Origin: DASTHG01 sp035491895
GTDB taxonomy: Bacteria; Gemmatimonadota; Gemmatimonadetes; Gemmatimonadales; GWC2-71-9
Length of the DNA: 46,005 nucleotides
NCBI GenBank assembly: GCA_035491895.1
Contig: DATJJY010000123.1
Location: 1 to 46,005, forward strand
Direction of reading: 5' to 3'
This document shows positions 6,607 to 15,800 of the stretch, piece after piece (the first letter of the stretch is position 1; each line of letters starts with the position of its first letter). The position numbers and the translations under genes were made by a program. Below the pieces are notes generated by a model that was not told where the DNA came from, did no database searches, and saw nothing but the letters and a program-made list of their open reading frames with translations.

Positions 6607-8460
6607 ATGACGAACCCGCCCCACGGCACCCCCCTCGCCATGGCCGACTTCTTCGCCCTGGAGGCGGGGGAGTATCTCGAGCGCCTCGACGGGCTACTCG
6701 CCCCCGAGGGGCCGCCGGCCGTCGACGAATTCGTGCGGCTGTCGCGGGCGCTGCGCGGCAGCGCGCTGATGGCGAGCCAGACGCCGATCGCGCGCACCGC
6801 GGCTGGGCTCGAGTCGCTGGCGCGCAGCGTGCGCGAAGGGCGGCGCGGCTGGGACCCGGGCACGCGGCAGTTGGCGATCCGCACGGTCGACGACCTCAAG
6901 ATTCTGGTCCGCCGCGTGGCCGTGTGGGACGAGAGCGACACCGCGCGCGCCGAGGCGCTGTCGCGCGAGCTGGAGCAGCTGTCGGGGCGCCCGTCGGGCG
7001 TGCTGCGGCAGGCGGAGGCGCTCGGGTTGGATGCGGGCGCCCGGGCCTTCGTCGCCCGCGAGGGAGCAGCGATCGGCAGCGCGCTCGATCGCACCGCCAC
7101 GGCCCTGCGCGCCGGCGCACCGATACGGGACGCGCTGCAGCACGTGCTGCGCGCGCTGCAGCCGCTCCGGGGACTCGCCGCGCTGAACGATCTGCCGCCC
7201 CTCCCGGACGTGCTCGAAGGCATCGAGCGGGCGGTCAACGAAGTGTCGCGCGGCGGGGCCCCACCGGCCGCGGCCCCCGACTTCTTCCAGAGCGCCGCTG
7301 GAGCGATCGCGCAGGCGGCGCGCGAGGTCGCCGAGCGCGGGCGTCCCGACCCCGAGGGGCCGGCGTTCCACGCGTTCGCCGGCCAGGTGGCCCGCTTCTT
7401 CGATCGTGAGCCCGTCGTCATTTCGATCAGCGAGTTGTATTTCGACGACACCGGGCCCCACATCCTGCAGCGCGGCGCCGGGGCGGCGCAGGCGGTACCG
7501 CTGTCGCGCGTCGAGCTGGTGAGTCACGGCGAGCATCTGCGCCTCGCGGCCGACGCCATCGAGCGCGCGCCCAGCCCGGTGCAGCGCGAGCTGCGCGTTC
7601 ATACGCTCGCGGGGACGTTCCGCGCCCTCGCCGTCACGGGGGAAGGACCGCTGCCGCAAACGTTGAGCCGCTTCGTCGACGCCGCGCGCGATGCGGTGGC
7701 ACTGGGACATGCGGTGCGCGATCCCGCCGGCTTCGCCGCGGCGCTGCGCAACGCCAGCGAGGTGCTGACCGCGGGGACCGCGACGGACGATGCACGCATC
7801 GCCGCCGGACTGGATGACGTCGTGGTGCAGCTCGGCGCCCTGTCGCGCTCGCCCGAGCCACCGGCGCCCCCGGCCGCCGCGCCCGCTCCAGCTGCCGCCG
7901 AGGCCCCCGGAGAGACGTTCGCAGCGTTCCTGAAGGACGTCGCGGAGGCCGTCGCAGCACCCGCGATCGTTCCGATCGAGTCGCTCGCCCCGGAGCCCGA
8001 GCCACCGCCTCCCCCTCCACCAGCTCCGCCGCCGGAACCGGTGGCGGCACCGCTGGCTGCAGCTCCCGCTCCGCCGCCGGCCGCGCCCCCGCGCGTACAG
8101 CCGTTCCGGTTCGCACCTCGCAAGCCGGCGATGCCACCGCTCGTCCTCACCGAGCGGTCGGAGGTCCCCGAGGAGACGCCGGACATCGTCGGCTCGTGGA
8201 TCACCTACCAGCGAATGGTGGCGTCCGGCGTGGGGCCGCCGTCGCTCGACGTCCTCATGGGACACGTCCCCGAGGTGGTGAGCGGCGCCGACGAGCTGCC
8301 GATCGTCGACGTCAAGACGCTGCAGTACGGCGGGGCCGCGGCGCTCGCCCGCGTGCAGGAGCTGCGCGACATCGCGAAGCGGACGCCGTCCGCCGACCTG
8401 CCGGCCCTGTTCGAAGAAGTCTGCGATCTCGTTGACCTCGCCTTCGCGCCCGGCGTCTAA
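6607..8460 (+). CDS. large hypothetical with N-terminal Hpt-like helix bundle
   Basis: This 617-residue cytosolic protein starts FFALEAGEYLERLDGLL, then FVRLSRALRGSALMASQTPIARTAAGLESL. The pattern resembles the CheA-type histidine phosphotransfer domain, but the phospho-accepting His of the AHTLKGS-like motif is Arg (R47 in SRALRGS). The central part is a long Ala-rich helical region. Residues about 415-515 form an Ala/Pro-rich, probably disordered linker, and the C-terminus is a short conserved-looking helical segment (LPIVDVKTLQYGG, LPALFEEVCDLVDLAF). The ATG has TATTTTG 5 nt upstream, suggesting a very short leader. The downstream membrane gene overlaps its end. No function can be assigned; chemotaxis or a scaffold role is inference. 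Confidence 0.7.
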   Translation: MTNPPHGTPLAMADFFALEAGEYLERLDGLLAPEGPPAVDEFVRLSRALRGSALMASQTPIARTAAGLESLARSVREGRRGWDPGTRQLAIRTVDDLKILVRRVAVWDESDTARAEALSRELEQLSGRPSGVLRQAEALGLDAGARAFVAREGAAIGSALDRTATALRAGAPIRDALQHVLRALQPLRGLAALNDLPPLPDVLEGIERAVNEVSRGGAPPAAAPDFFQSAAGAIAQAAREVAERGRPDPEGPAFHAFAGQVARFFDREPVVISISELYFDDTGPHILQRGAGAAQAVPLSRVELVSHGEHLRLAADAIERAPSPVQRELRVHTLAGTFRALAVTGEGPLPQTLSRFVDAARDAVALGHAVRDPAGFAAALRNASEVLTAGTATDDARIAAGLDDVVVQLGALSRSPEPPAPPAAAPAPAAAEAPGETFAAFLKDVAEAVAAPAIVPIESLAPEPEPPPPPPPAPPPEPVAAPLAAAPAPPPAAPPRVQPFRFAPRKPAMPPLVLTERSEVPEETPDIVGSWITYQRMVASGVGPPSLDVLMGHVPEVVSGADELPIVDVKTLQYGGAAALARVQELRDIAKRTPSADLPALFEEVCDLVDLAFAPGV

Positions 8461-9478
8461 CCGTCCGTCGCGCTGGGCCTGGCCGGTGGGGCTCGCCGTC
8501 ACGGCGGCCTTCCTGGTCTGGGCGGTGCGCGGGGTGGACCTGCGCGGCATCCTCGCAGGCGTGCGCCAGGCGAACCTCTTCCTCGTCGTCCTCTCCGCCG
8601 GCGTCGCCACGCTCACCTTTCCGTTGCGCACGCTGCGCTGGCATGTGCTGCTGCGGGCCCCGGACGGCACCCCCTACCCGCTCCGGCCGCTCTGGAACGC
8701 GACCGCGATCGGATTCATGGCGAACAACCTGCTTCCCGCCCGGGCCGGCGAGTTCGCGCGCGCGTGGATCGCGAGTCGCGAGCTGCCGGTGCGCTTCACC
8801 ACGGCGTTGGCGTCGATCGGCGTGGAGCGGGTGTTCGACGGGCTGATGATGCTCGCCCTGATGGCGCTGGCGATCTCCGCGCCCTCGTTCCCGAGCCATG
8901 CGACCGTCGGAGGCTCGTCGCTCTCGCATATCGCGCGCGGCGTGGCGATCGGCTTCGGTGCGGCGCTCGTCCTGGCCTTCGCCGTCGCCTACCGGCCGGG
9001 ACCGTGGCTCGCGCTGCTCGATCGCGCAGCCGGCGCGGTCCTCCCGGCGCGCCTGGCGACGAAGCTGCGCTCGCTCGCCGATGGATTGGTGGCGGGGCTG
9101 GCCGTGCTCAAGAGTCCCACACGATTCGCCGCGGTGATCGGCTGGTCGGCGGCGCTGTGGCTCGTCAACGCGGCGGCGTTCGCACTCTGCTTTCGGGCGT
9201 TTCATCTGCCGGTGCCCGCGGAGGGAGCGCTCCTGCTCCAGGGGTTGATCGGGTTCGGCGTGGCGATCCCGGCGGCTCCCGGGTTCTGGGGGGTGTTCGA
9301 GTACGCGACGGAGCTGACGCTGCGGTTCTACGGGATCGGCGCGACGCTGGCGCTCGCCTACGCCTTCGCGTTCCACCTCACGAGCTTCATCCCCATCACC
9401 CTGCTCGGTCTCGACGCCCTGTCGCGCGCGCATCTGCACCTCGGCGACCTGCGCGGCGCGGCCACGCGCGCGACGTGA
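8432..9478 (+). CDS. YbhN/UPF0104-type flippase-like integral membrane protein
   Basis: This protein of about 348 residues has roughly eight hydrophobic segments. It carries the pattern of the lysylphosphatidylglycerol synthase transmembrane region: FPLRTLRWHVLLR, ATAIGFMANNLLPARAGEFARAW, ASIGVERVFDGL and PAAPGFWGVFEYATE. Relatives include the flippase domain of MprF and glycolipid-associated AglD-like proteins, so membrane lipid transport or modification is likely. The start is uncertain: a TTG at 8432 overlaps the previous gene by 29 nt, while a GTG at 8486 would begin right at the first membrane helix. Its stop overlaps the ispE GTG (GTGA). No catalytic synthase domain is attached. Confidence 0.85.
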   Translation: MTSPSRPASNRPSRWAWPVGLAVTAAFLVWAVRGVDLRGILAGVRQANLFLVVLSAGVATLTFPLRTLRWHVLLRAPDGTPYPLRPLWNATAIGFMANNLLPARAGEFARAWIASRELPVRFTTALASIGVERVFDGLMMLALMALAISAPSFPSHATVGGSSLSHIARGVAIGFGAALVLAFAVAYRPGPWLALLDRAAGAVLPARLATKLRSLADGLVAGLAVLKSPTRFAAVIGWSAALWLVNAAAFALCFRAFHLPVPAEGALLLQGLIGFGVAIPAAPGFWGVFEYATELTLRFYGIGATLALAYAFAFHLTSFIPITLLGLDALSRAHLHLGDLRGAATRAT

Positions 9479-10359
9479 GCACGCCCGATCGCGTGCGGAC
9501 CGAGGCGCACGCGAAGCTGAATCTCCTGCTGCGCATCCTGGCGCGGGACAGCACCGGGTATCACCAGATCGAGACGGTGTTTCAGCTCCTCGACCTGGCG
9601 GATGAAATGGAGGTCGTGCGCACCGCCCACGGCGTCACGCTCGAGGTCCAGGGTGGGGGCCCCGATCTGGGCCCGGTCGACGACAACCTCGCGGTCCGGG
9701 CGGCGCATCTGGTGCTCGAGGCGACCGGGAAAAAATTCGGGGTCGCTATTTCCCTCGTGAAGCAGATCCCGGTACGCGCCGGACTCGGTGGCGGCTCGAG
9801 CGATGCGGCGGCCGTGCTGCACGCCGTGAACATGCTCGCGGGCGGCGCCATGCCGCGGCACGAGCTGCAGCACCTCGGACTCCGGCTCGGAGCGGACGTC
9901 CCGTTCTTCGCGAGCGCTGCGGCCACGGCGCTCGCCTGGGGGCGCGGGGAGCGGCTGTTCCGCCTCGCCGCGCCGCCCGCGGCCCCGACGCTCGTCGCGG
10001 TGCCGAAGGTCACCGTCTCGACGCCCGACGCCTACCGCTGGTGGGACGAGATGCACCCCGAGCCCGCGACGCGCGGGCCCGTAGTGCTGGACGCCGAAGC
10101 GCTCGCGACCTGGGGGAGCATCGGGCGGTTGGGTGGGAATGAATTCGAGGTCCCCGTCTTCAGTCGCCACCCGTCGCTGCGCGCCCTGTTCGAGCGGCTC
10201 GCGGCCACGGGGCCATTGTGGGTGCGTCTCTGCGGATCAGGGGCCGCGGTCGCCGCCGTGTACCGCAGCGCCCGTGACCGTGACGATGCCGCCTTGACCC
10301 TGGGATCGAATGTGGCCACCGCGATCACGACGATGACACGAGTCCAGCCCGGCAACTGA
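9475..10359 (+). CDS. ispE: 4-diphosphocytidyl-2-C-methyl-D-erythritol kinase IspE
   Basis: This 294-residue GHMP kinase starts at a GTG coupled to the upstream gene. AHAKLNLLLRIL (K14) and the ATP-binding loop IPVRAGLGGGSSDAA at about 98-112 are intact. LRLGADVPFFAS carries the conserved Asp, and the C-terminal LWVRLCGSGAAVAAVY is the third GHMP motif. It phosphorylates CDP-methylerythritol in the MEP isoprenoid pathway. Length and motifs are standard. A short hairpin lies downstream, and the next gene begins about 110 nt away. Confidence 0.96.
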   Translation: MSTPDRVRTEAHAKLNLLLRILARDSTGYHQIETVFQLLDLADEMEVVRTAHGVTLEVQGGGPDLGPVDDNLAVRAAHLVLEATGKKFGVAISLVKQIPVRAGLGGGSSDAAAVLHAVNMLAGGAMPRHELQHLGLRLGADVPFFASAAATALAWGRGERLFRLAAPPAAPTLVAVPKVTVSTPDAYRWWDEMHPEPATRGPVVLDAEALATWGSIGRLGGNEFEVPVFSRHPSLRALFERLAATGPLWVRLCGSGAAVAAVYRSARDRDDAALTLGSNVATAITTMTRVQPGN

Positions 10360-10369
10360 TGGTGAGCAA

Positions 10370-10391
10370 GACCTGCCATCTCGGGCGGGTC
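10370..10391 (+). terminator. weak hairpin after ispE
   Basis: GACCTGCC pairs with GGCGGGTC (8 bp including one G-U) across a 6-nt loop. No T-tract follows, so intrinsic termination is doubtful. It is the only structure I see in the 109-nt gap. Confidence 0.25.
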
Positions 10392-10468
10392 TCACGCTGC
10401 AACGTCACCGCATCGCGTCGTCCGCGTCCACTCGCTATCGTAGGCCTCCCACTCGACGGAGAACGTGC

Positions 10469-11206
10469 GTGAATACCCGGCGTGGACGGTTCATCGCGGC
10501 GGCGTTCAACCAGGGCGCCCTTCCCACCATCGCCTGCTTCAACAAGGCGACGACGCCCCTCGGCTTCGATCTCACGAAGTTCATCGCGGCGATGCAGAAG
10601 TACCTCGACGACTACTTCGTGCCGGTGTGGGGCACGCCGGCGAAGCTGGTCCAGACGACCGGATTCAAGAAGGGCGCCTGGGCACTCGTCTTCCTCGACA
10701 CCGCCGACGTCGCCGACGCCCTCGGGTATCACGATCTGACGCCGGACGGGTTGCCGCTGTCGAAGGTGTTCGTCAAGACGACCGAGCAAGCGGGCGAGCA
10801 GGTTACCGTCACCGCCACCCACGAGCTGGCCGAGATGATGGTGGATCCGGCGATCAACCTCTCGGCCGTCAATCCCAAGAACGTGTTCTACGCGTACGAA
10901 ACGGCGGATGCCGTCGAAGCGCTGTCGTTCAAGATCGACGGGTTCGCGATGAGCGACTTCGTCCACCCCGCGTACTTCGAGAGCTTCCGCAAGTCGGGCT
11001 CGGCGCAGTTCGATCATCTGAAGAAGGTGAAGCGCCCCTTCCAGATCTTGCCGGGCGGGTACATGTCGATCTTCAAGAACGGGAGCTGGACGCAGATCTT
11101 CGGCTCGAAAGCGAAGGCGAAACGGTTCCGGCGGGAAGACCGGCGCGGGCACCGTACGACCTATCTGGGACGCACCCATCGGATGCGTCCTTCGGATCCG
11201 ATCTAG
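10469..11206 (+). CDS. hypothetical with HELAEMMVDP metallopeptidase-like motif
   Basis: This 245-residue protein starts at a GTG with GGAG about 8 nt upstream. It has no clear signal peptide. Residues 117-127 read THELAEMMVDP, an HExxE-like putative zinc motif. After it come YAYETADAVE (141-150) and DGFAMSDFVHPAYFES. From memory this order (HELxEMxxDP, then an E..DPVE-like block, then SDFVxPAWF) recurs in uncharacterised proteins of many soil bacteria. The C-terminal 40 residues are strongly basic (KAKAKRFRREDRRG). It could be a zinc peptidase or a metal-binding structural protein; activity is unproven. It converges on DUF2911 with both stop codons in one CTAG. Confidence 0.75.
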   Translation: MNTRRGRFIAAAFNQGALPTIACFNKATTPLGFDLTKFIAAMQKYLDDYFVPVWGTPAKLVQTTGFKKGAWALVFLDTADVADALGYHDLTPDGLPLSKVFVKTTEQAGEQVTVTATHELAEMMVDPAINLSAVNPKNVFYAYETADAVEALSFKIDGFAMSDFVHPAYFESFRKSGSAQFDHLKKVKRPFQILPGGYMSIFKNGSWTQIFGSKAKAKRFRREDRRGHRTTYLGRTHRMRPSDPI

Positions 11207-11724
11207 GACTTGGTGCGGATGCGCAGCGGGACGATGGTCGTGCCCCAGTGCAGCTCGAGCGTCGCCGAGTCGGGGCCAACGACCGGGAATTCGTACGCGA
11301 GGACTTCCATGTAGCTCCCCTGCACCGGCGTCACGGTGACGCGTAGCGCGTCGTGCGAATCCCCGGGATAGGGAATGTGGAAGACGTGCAGCGCGCGGCT
11401 GAAGATCACCGTCCAGCTCGCCGTGTCGGGAATCGCCCACAGGGTGTACTGTCCCGCCGCGAGCGGCTTGCCTTCGATCAGGACATCCTTACTGAAGCCG
11501 ATGGTCGTGGCGGAATCGGCGCCGGGGTGCCACACCCGGCGCCACTTCACGAGGGCACCGAAGAGCTCGCGCCCGTGGGCGACGGGGCGATTGTAGGAGA
11601 TGATGATGTCGGTGAGGCCGACCCGCTGGGAGATCGTCCCGTGCTGGCTCCAGGGGATGGCCTGCGCCCTCCCGCAAGCCGGCACGGCGAGGAGCAGGAG
11701 CGGGGTGATTGCCCGAAGCATCAT
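11203..11724 (-). CDS. DUF2911 domain protein, secreted
   Basis: This 173-residue protein has an N-terminal signal (ITPLLLLAVPACGRAQA), possibly a lipoprotein at Cys17. The mature part carries the DUF2911 pattern: VGLTDIIISYNRPVAHGRELFG, WHPGADSATTIGFSKDVLIEGKPLAAGQYTLWAIP and a C-terminal LELHWGTTIVPLRI. DUF2911 proteins are common in Bacteroidota and Gemmatimonadota and have no established function. A 7-bp hairpin immediately precedes the ATG and overlaps the probable ribosome binding site. It is tail-to-tail with the HELAEMMVDP gene. Confidence 0.88.
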   Translation of the reverse strand: MMLRAITPLLLLAVPACGRAQAIPWSQHGTISQRVGLTDIIISYNRPVAHGRELFGALVKWRRVWHPGADSATTIGFSKDVLIEGKPLAAGQYTLWAIPDTASWTVIFSRALHVFHIPYPGDSHDALRVTVTPVQGSYMEVLAYEFPVVGPDSATLELHWGTTIVPLRIRTKS

Positions 11725-11747
11725 GGCCTCAAGTTTACCATGAGGCC
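11725..11747 (-). promoter_or_regulatory. hairpin over the DUF2911 start region
   Basis: GGCCTCA pairs with TGAGGCC around a 9-nt loop directly 5' of the DUF2911 ATG, covering its GAGG. Inside lies TAAACTT, which could be a -10-like element. The rest of 11748-11952 shows only a weak AAATCA/TGATTT inverted repeat (11819-11840) and no gene. Confidence 0.4.
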
Positions 11748-11952
11748 GAGCCCCCGTATACGCGACCGGCAGTGGTCACCCTCGCTGTCCCATCGAGTGT
11801 CCTTCCGAGCTAGGCCATAAATCAGTCGAACGAGTGATTTCCCCGCCCTGGCTCTGCCGGTAGAGTTTTCTGAGCGTACCACACTCTCTCCGGCCGCTCC
11901 CGGTCTTCGGGTCACGGTGCGAAGGAGCGCGGGATCCTCGATCGGAGAGAAC

Positions 11953-12444
11953 ATGTCCACTCATCGAATGCTGACGGTCACCTTTGCTCTCATCGCGTCC
12001 ATTGCCTGTAACCCCTTCCATCAGAACCAGGCGGTTCAGGTCAGCGCCCAGGATGCCACGCTCAACAGCCGGTGGCATGCGAACCTCGCCTCCCCGGCGA
12101 GCCTGGCCGGGGCGGTGCAGATGAACGGCTCAGCATCGATGGCCCCGAGCCCGAGCGGCACCAGCACCACCATCACGATCAACCTGGCCAACGCATCCCC
12201 CGGTGGCAGTCATCCGTGGGCAATACACATGGGGCAGTGCGGGACCGGGATGGACAGCGGAGTGTTCGGAACGAGCGACGCGTACAAGTCGCTCGAGGTC
12301 CAATCCGACGGCGCCGCGACCGGGGCCGCGACGGTTCCCGTGCCAACGCCCAGCACCGGCAGCTATTTCGTCGTCGTCCTGGCATCGACCGCGAATTTCG
12401 AGACCATTGTCGCCTGCGGCAATCTCGCGCCCCCGACGCAGTAA
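11953..12444 (+). CDS. SOD-Cu/CHRD-like small lipoprotein
   Basis: This protein of about 163 residues starts at the ATG at 11953, with GGAGAG 3 nt upstream. A lipoprotein signal ends at ASIAC. The body is a small beta-sandwich type: GSASMAPSPSGTSTTITINLANAS, GGSHPWAIHMGQCG, then TGSYFVVVLASTANFETIVACGNL. This layout resembles Cu/Zn superoxide dismutase-like lipoproteins, with the paired Cys of MGQCG and VACGNL probably forming the conserved disulfide. Most copper and zinc His ligands are missing (HPWAIH keeps two), so dismutase activity is unlikely. It is probably a cell-envelope binding protein; function unknown. Confidence 0.75.
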   Translation: MSTHRMLTVTFALIASIACNPFHQNQAVQVSAQDATLNSRWHANLASPASLAGAVQMNGSASMAPSPSGTSTTITINLANASPGGSHPWAIHMGQCGTGMDSGVFGTSDAYKSLEVQSDGAATGAATVPVPTPSTGSYFVVVLASTANFETIVACGNLAPPTQ

Positions 12445-12485
12445 CGCCGGAGACTTCCAAGCAGTCATTGCGCTCCGTAAGTTGA

Positions 12486-12509
12486 GGGGCCAGCGCCATT
12501 GCTGGCCCC
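12486..12509 (+). promoter_or_regulatory. leader hairpin overlapping tRNA-Gln acceptor strand
   Basis: GGGGCCAGC (12486-12494) pairs perfectly with GCTGGCCCC (12501-12509) across a 6-nt loop. The right arm includes the 5' acceptor strand of the tRNA. The left arm repeats the tRNA 3' acceptor strand GGGGCCA. Confidence 0.6.
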
Positions 12510-12573
12510 TCGTCCAATGGCAGGACACCGGACTTTGGATCCGGGAATGAAGGTTCGAATCCTTCGGGGCCAA
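12503..12573 (+). tRNA. tRNA-Gln (anticodon TTG)
   Basis: This is a full cloverleaf by hand. The acceptor is TGGCCCC/GGGGCCA with discriminator A, and the D stem is GTCC/GGAC. The anticodon stem CCGGA/TCCGG has loop CTTTGGA, giving anticodon TTG at 12535-12537. The variable loop is GAAT, and the T stem GAAGG/CCTTC carries TTCGAAT. The U1-A72 pair is typical of tRNA-Gln. CCA is not encoded. Confidence 0.97.
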
Positions 12574-12829
12574 TCCGACTACACGTGGAATAGGCAGCTC
12601 ACTTTCCCGAAGAACCCGTCGCTTACCCGCGACAGGCCACGGAAGTGAAACGCCGCCTGCGTCAGGTGGGCGGGGCTCGAACTCGGCACTTTCTCCCCGT
12701 TTGTGGCATCCGCACCACACCTCCTAAACACTGTTCCAGTGAAAAATCTGCACTTGCTGCGTTGGCGCGCCACTTGCTGCACGCTCTGATTCAGCCACTC
12801 CACAACTCGAACCAGGATCACCTCTCACC
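12574..12829. other. 256-nt spacer, no gene seen
   Basis: I see no supportable gene. On the minus strand, 12660-12690 carries a T-loop-like GTTCGAGCCCC without a matching stem, possibly a decayed tRNA fragment. Open frames here are only extensions of neighbouring frames. Confidence 0.5.
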
Positions 12830-15800
12830 GTGCATCGCGCCACGGCCGCCCGCGTTCTGCTCGTGGTACTCGGTGTTGCAACGTGCACCCGAGACCGGAC
12901 CGGCCCGGTCGTCCTCGTTCCCGCGGCGCTCAGCGTCGCGGCAGGCAACGGGCAGACGGACGCGGCGGGTTCCACTCTGGCGCAACCCTTCGTCGCCCTC
13001 GTCACCACGGCGGACGGCGCGCCTGTCGGCGGCATCCAGGTCGCCTGGCAGGTCCGCGCCGGAGGCGGCTCCCTCTCGAGCGCTCACGCCACGACCGACG
13101 ATCAGGGACGCGCGGCCGTGCTGCTCACCCTCGGCACCGTCGCCGGGGCGAACGCCGATACCGTCGAGGCCTCGGTCGCACAGCTCACCGGACCACCGCT
13201 CCTCTTTACCGCCAGCACCGTGGCCGGTCCGGCTACCCAGCTCGTGTTCACGCGGGCACCGAGCCCCGCCGCCGCCGGCACGCCCATTTCGCCCGCGGTC
13301 CAGGTGTCAGTCGAGGACGCCTTCGGCAATGTCGTCCTCGCAGCAGGAACAGGCATCGACCTGGCAATCGGCGCGAATCCCGGCGGTGCCACGCTCTCGG
13401 GACAGACCCACAGCACGACGCTCAACGGCGTCGCGTCCTTCTCTGATCTGACGCTCGACAAGCCATCCTCGGGATACACGCTGGTCGCCACCGCGCCGAG
13501 TCTCCCGGCGGACACAAGCAGTTCGTTCATGATTGCGCCGGCGGGAGGCTCGCGCCTCGTCTTCATCGCCGTCCCCTCCACGGCGACCGCCGGCGCCCCA
13601 CTCTCTCCCAGTGTGCAAGTCATCGCGCGCGACAGTCTCGGCAACACGGTCACGGGCTTCACCGATCTCGTCACGGTCGCGCTCGCGACGAGTCCCGCCG
13701 GCGCCACGCTCAGCGGGACGACCAGCGTCGCCGCCGTGGCGGGCGTCGCCACCTTCTCCGATTTGCGGCTCGACAAGAGCGGCGCCGGGTACAGCCTCAG
13801 CGCCGCCGCGAACGGGATCGCGACCACGACGAGTACTGCGTTCGGCGTCGGCGCAGGCGCCGCCGCCGGCATCATCATCACGGGCGGCAACCAGCAGACC
13901 GCTCCCGCCGGCACCGGACTCCCCATCGCCTACGGCGTGCGCGTGAGCGATGCCTTCGGCAATCGCGTTGCGGGCGCGACCGTGACCTGGACCGTGGCCG
14001 CGGGCGGCGGATCGGTGAGCGCCGGCCAGGGGTCGACCGACTCGACAGGACTGGCCGGCACGGTGCGCACGCTGGGCGGCCACGCCGGCACTCAGACCGT
14101 CCTTGCCACGGTCCAGGGCCTCGCCGACTCCGCGGCGACGTTCGTGGCGACGGCGACGCCGAATGGCACGATCAGCGGGACGATCACATTCGGGTCGGGC
14201 TTCCTCGCTCCGCCTGCATCGCTCCGGTCGTCGTGGTCGCCGCCCACGGCGACGACGGCCCCCGCCCCCCAATACACGCCGGACGAGCTGATCGTGACGT
14301 ATCGCGCGACGGCGCTCGCTGCGCCGCCGGTCGGCTCACCGGCGCTGGCGGCACCCGCGACGGTCGCTGCGATGGCCGCGTCGATTCGCGCTCGCCTGGG
14401 CGTCGGGGCCGCTCGGTCGCGGTACGAGGTCCGCGGCATCTCCGCCGCGGTACTCTCGGCGCGCGTCCGCGTGCTCGATTCGACCGAGCTCGACCTGGTG
14501 GCGGCGGCGCTGCGCCAAGATCCGGCGGTGCTCACGATCGAGCGCAACGGCATCGTTCATCTCGACGCACGGCACGCATCGCTCGCGGCGGCCACGACCA
14601 GCGTGACGGCCGCGGCGGCAGCGGCGCCGATCGCGCCCTCCGACCCGCTCTACTCCTGGGAGGCGTGGGACTACGGGATGATCGACCTGCCGCGCGCCTG
14701 GGCGATCACGACGGGCAGCGCGTCCGTCCTCGTCGCCGTCGTGGACAACGGCATCCGCTACGATCACCCCGCCGTTGCCGCGAATCTCACGCACGACGGA
14801 TACGATTTCGTCTCCGACGTGAGCGTCGCGGTATGCGCGGGCGGCCATATCTCCAACGCGGGTGACGGCGACGGATACGATCCCGATCCGACGATGCCGG
14901 CCGATTACAACTACGATGAGAAGAACAGCTGCGTGAAGGGATTGTCGACGTGGGGCGATCATGGGTTGCACGTCGCCGGGACGATCGGTGCGGTGGGCAA
15001 CGACGGCGTCGGCACGAGCGGCGTGAACTGGACCGTGCGCATCCGGCCGGTGCGCGTGCTCGGTGTCTCGGGCAGCGGCTCGTACTACGATATCGCGCAG
15101 GGCCTGTTGTACGCCGCAGGGCTCCCAGCCGACAATGGCCACGGCGGTACCGTCCAGGCGCCCTCTGCCGCTCGGATCATCAATGTGAGCCTCGGCGGAA
15201 CGTCGAGCAGCAGCACGCTGCACAACGCGCTGATCGCCGCGACGAACGCAGGGTCGCTCGTCATCGCGGCAGCGGGAAACAGCGGCGGCACGACCCCGCT
15301 CTACCCTGCCGCATACCCGGAAGCTCTCTCGGTCTCTGCGGTTGGGCCCGACGGAGCCCTGGCCAGTTACTCGTCTTACGGATCAACCGTCGACATCGCC
15401 GCCCCCGGAGGCGACATCGCCGACGGCGGCGGCAGCTACGGCGTCACCTCGTCGGTCTGGAATTTCGTCACCAACACCCCGGCCTACGACTCCTGGGACG
15501 GAACGTCGATGGCCACGCCGCACGTCACGGGAGTGGCCGCCCTGCTGCTCGCTCAGAACCCATCGCTCACCGCCGCGCAGCTGCGCTCGCGTCTCACGAC
15601 GTGGGCGGTGGATGCCGGCCCTGCGGGTGTGGACAATCTGTACGGTGCCGGCATCGTGAACGCGCGCAACAGCCTCGCGCAGAGCTTTGCGCCGCCCGAG
15701 CAGCTCTATGCCCTGCTGTACGACGCGAATACGGGGCGCCTCATCGCGACGCTACCCACGGCCAACGGCGCCTACAGCTTCACGGGACTCGACGATGGGA

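Noticed and set aside
5797..6624. N-terminal extension of the small lipoprotein through pdxJ in antisense
   Set aside because: The lipoprotein signal peptide begins at the ATG at 5796; the extension is antisense to pdxJ and would bury the signal.
10370..10391. Strong intrinsic terminator after ispE
   Set aside because: The hairpin has a G-U pair and no T-tract; kept only as a low-confidence feature.
12655..12715. tRNA-like T-loop (GTTCGAGCCCC) on the minus strand downstream of tRNA-Gln
   Set aside because: An acceptor-like pairing with one mismatch can be drawn, but the T stem does not pair and no anticodon arm is seen. At most a decayed fragment.
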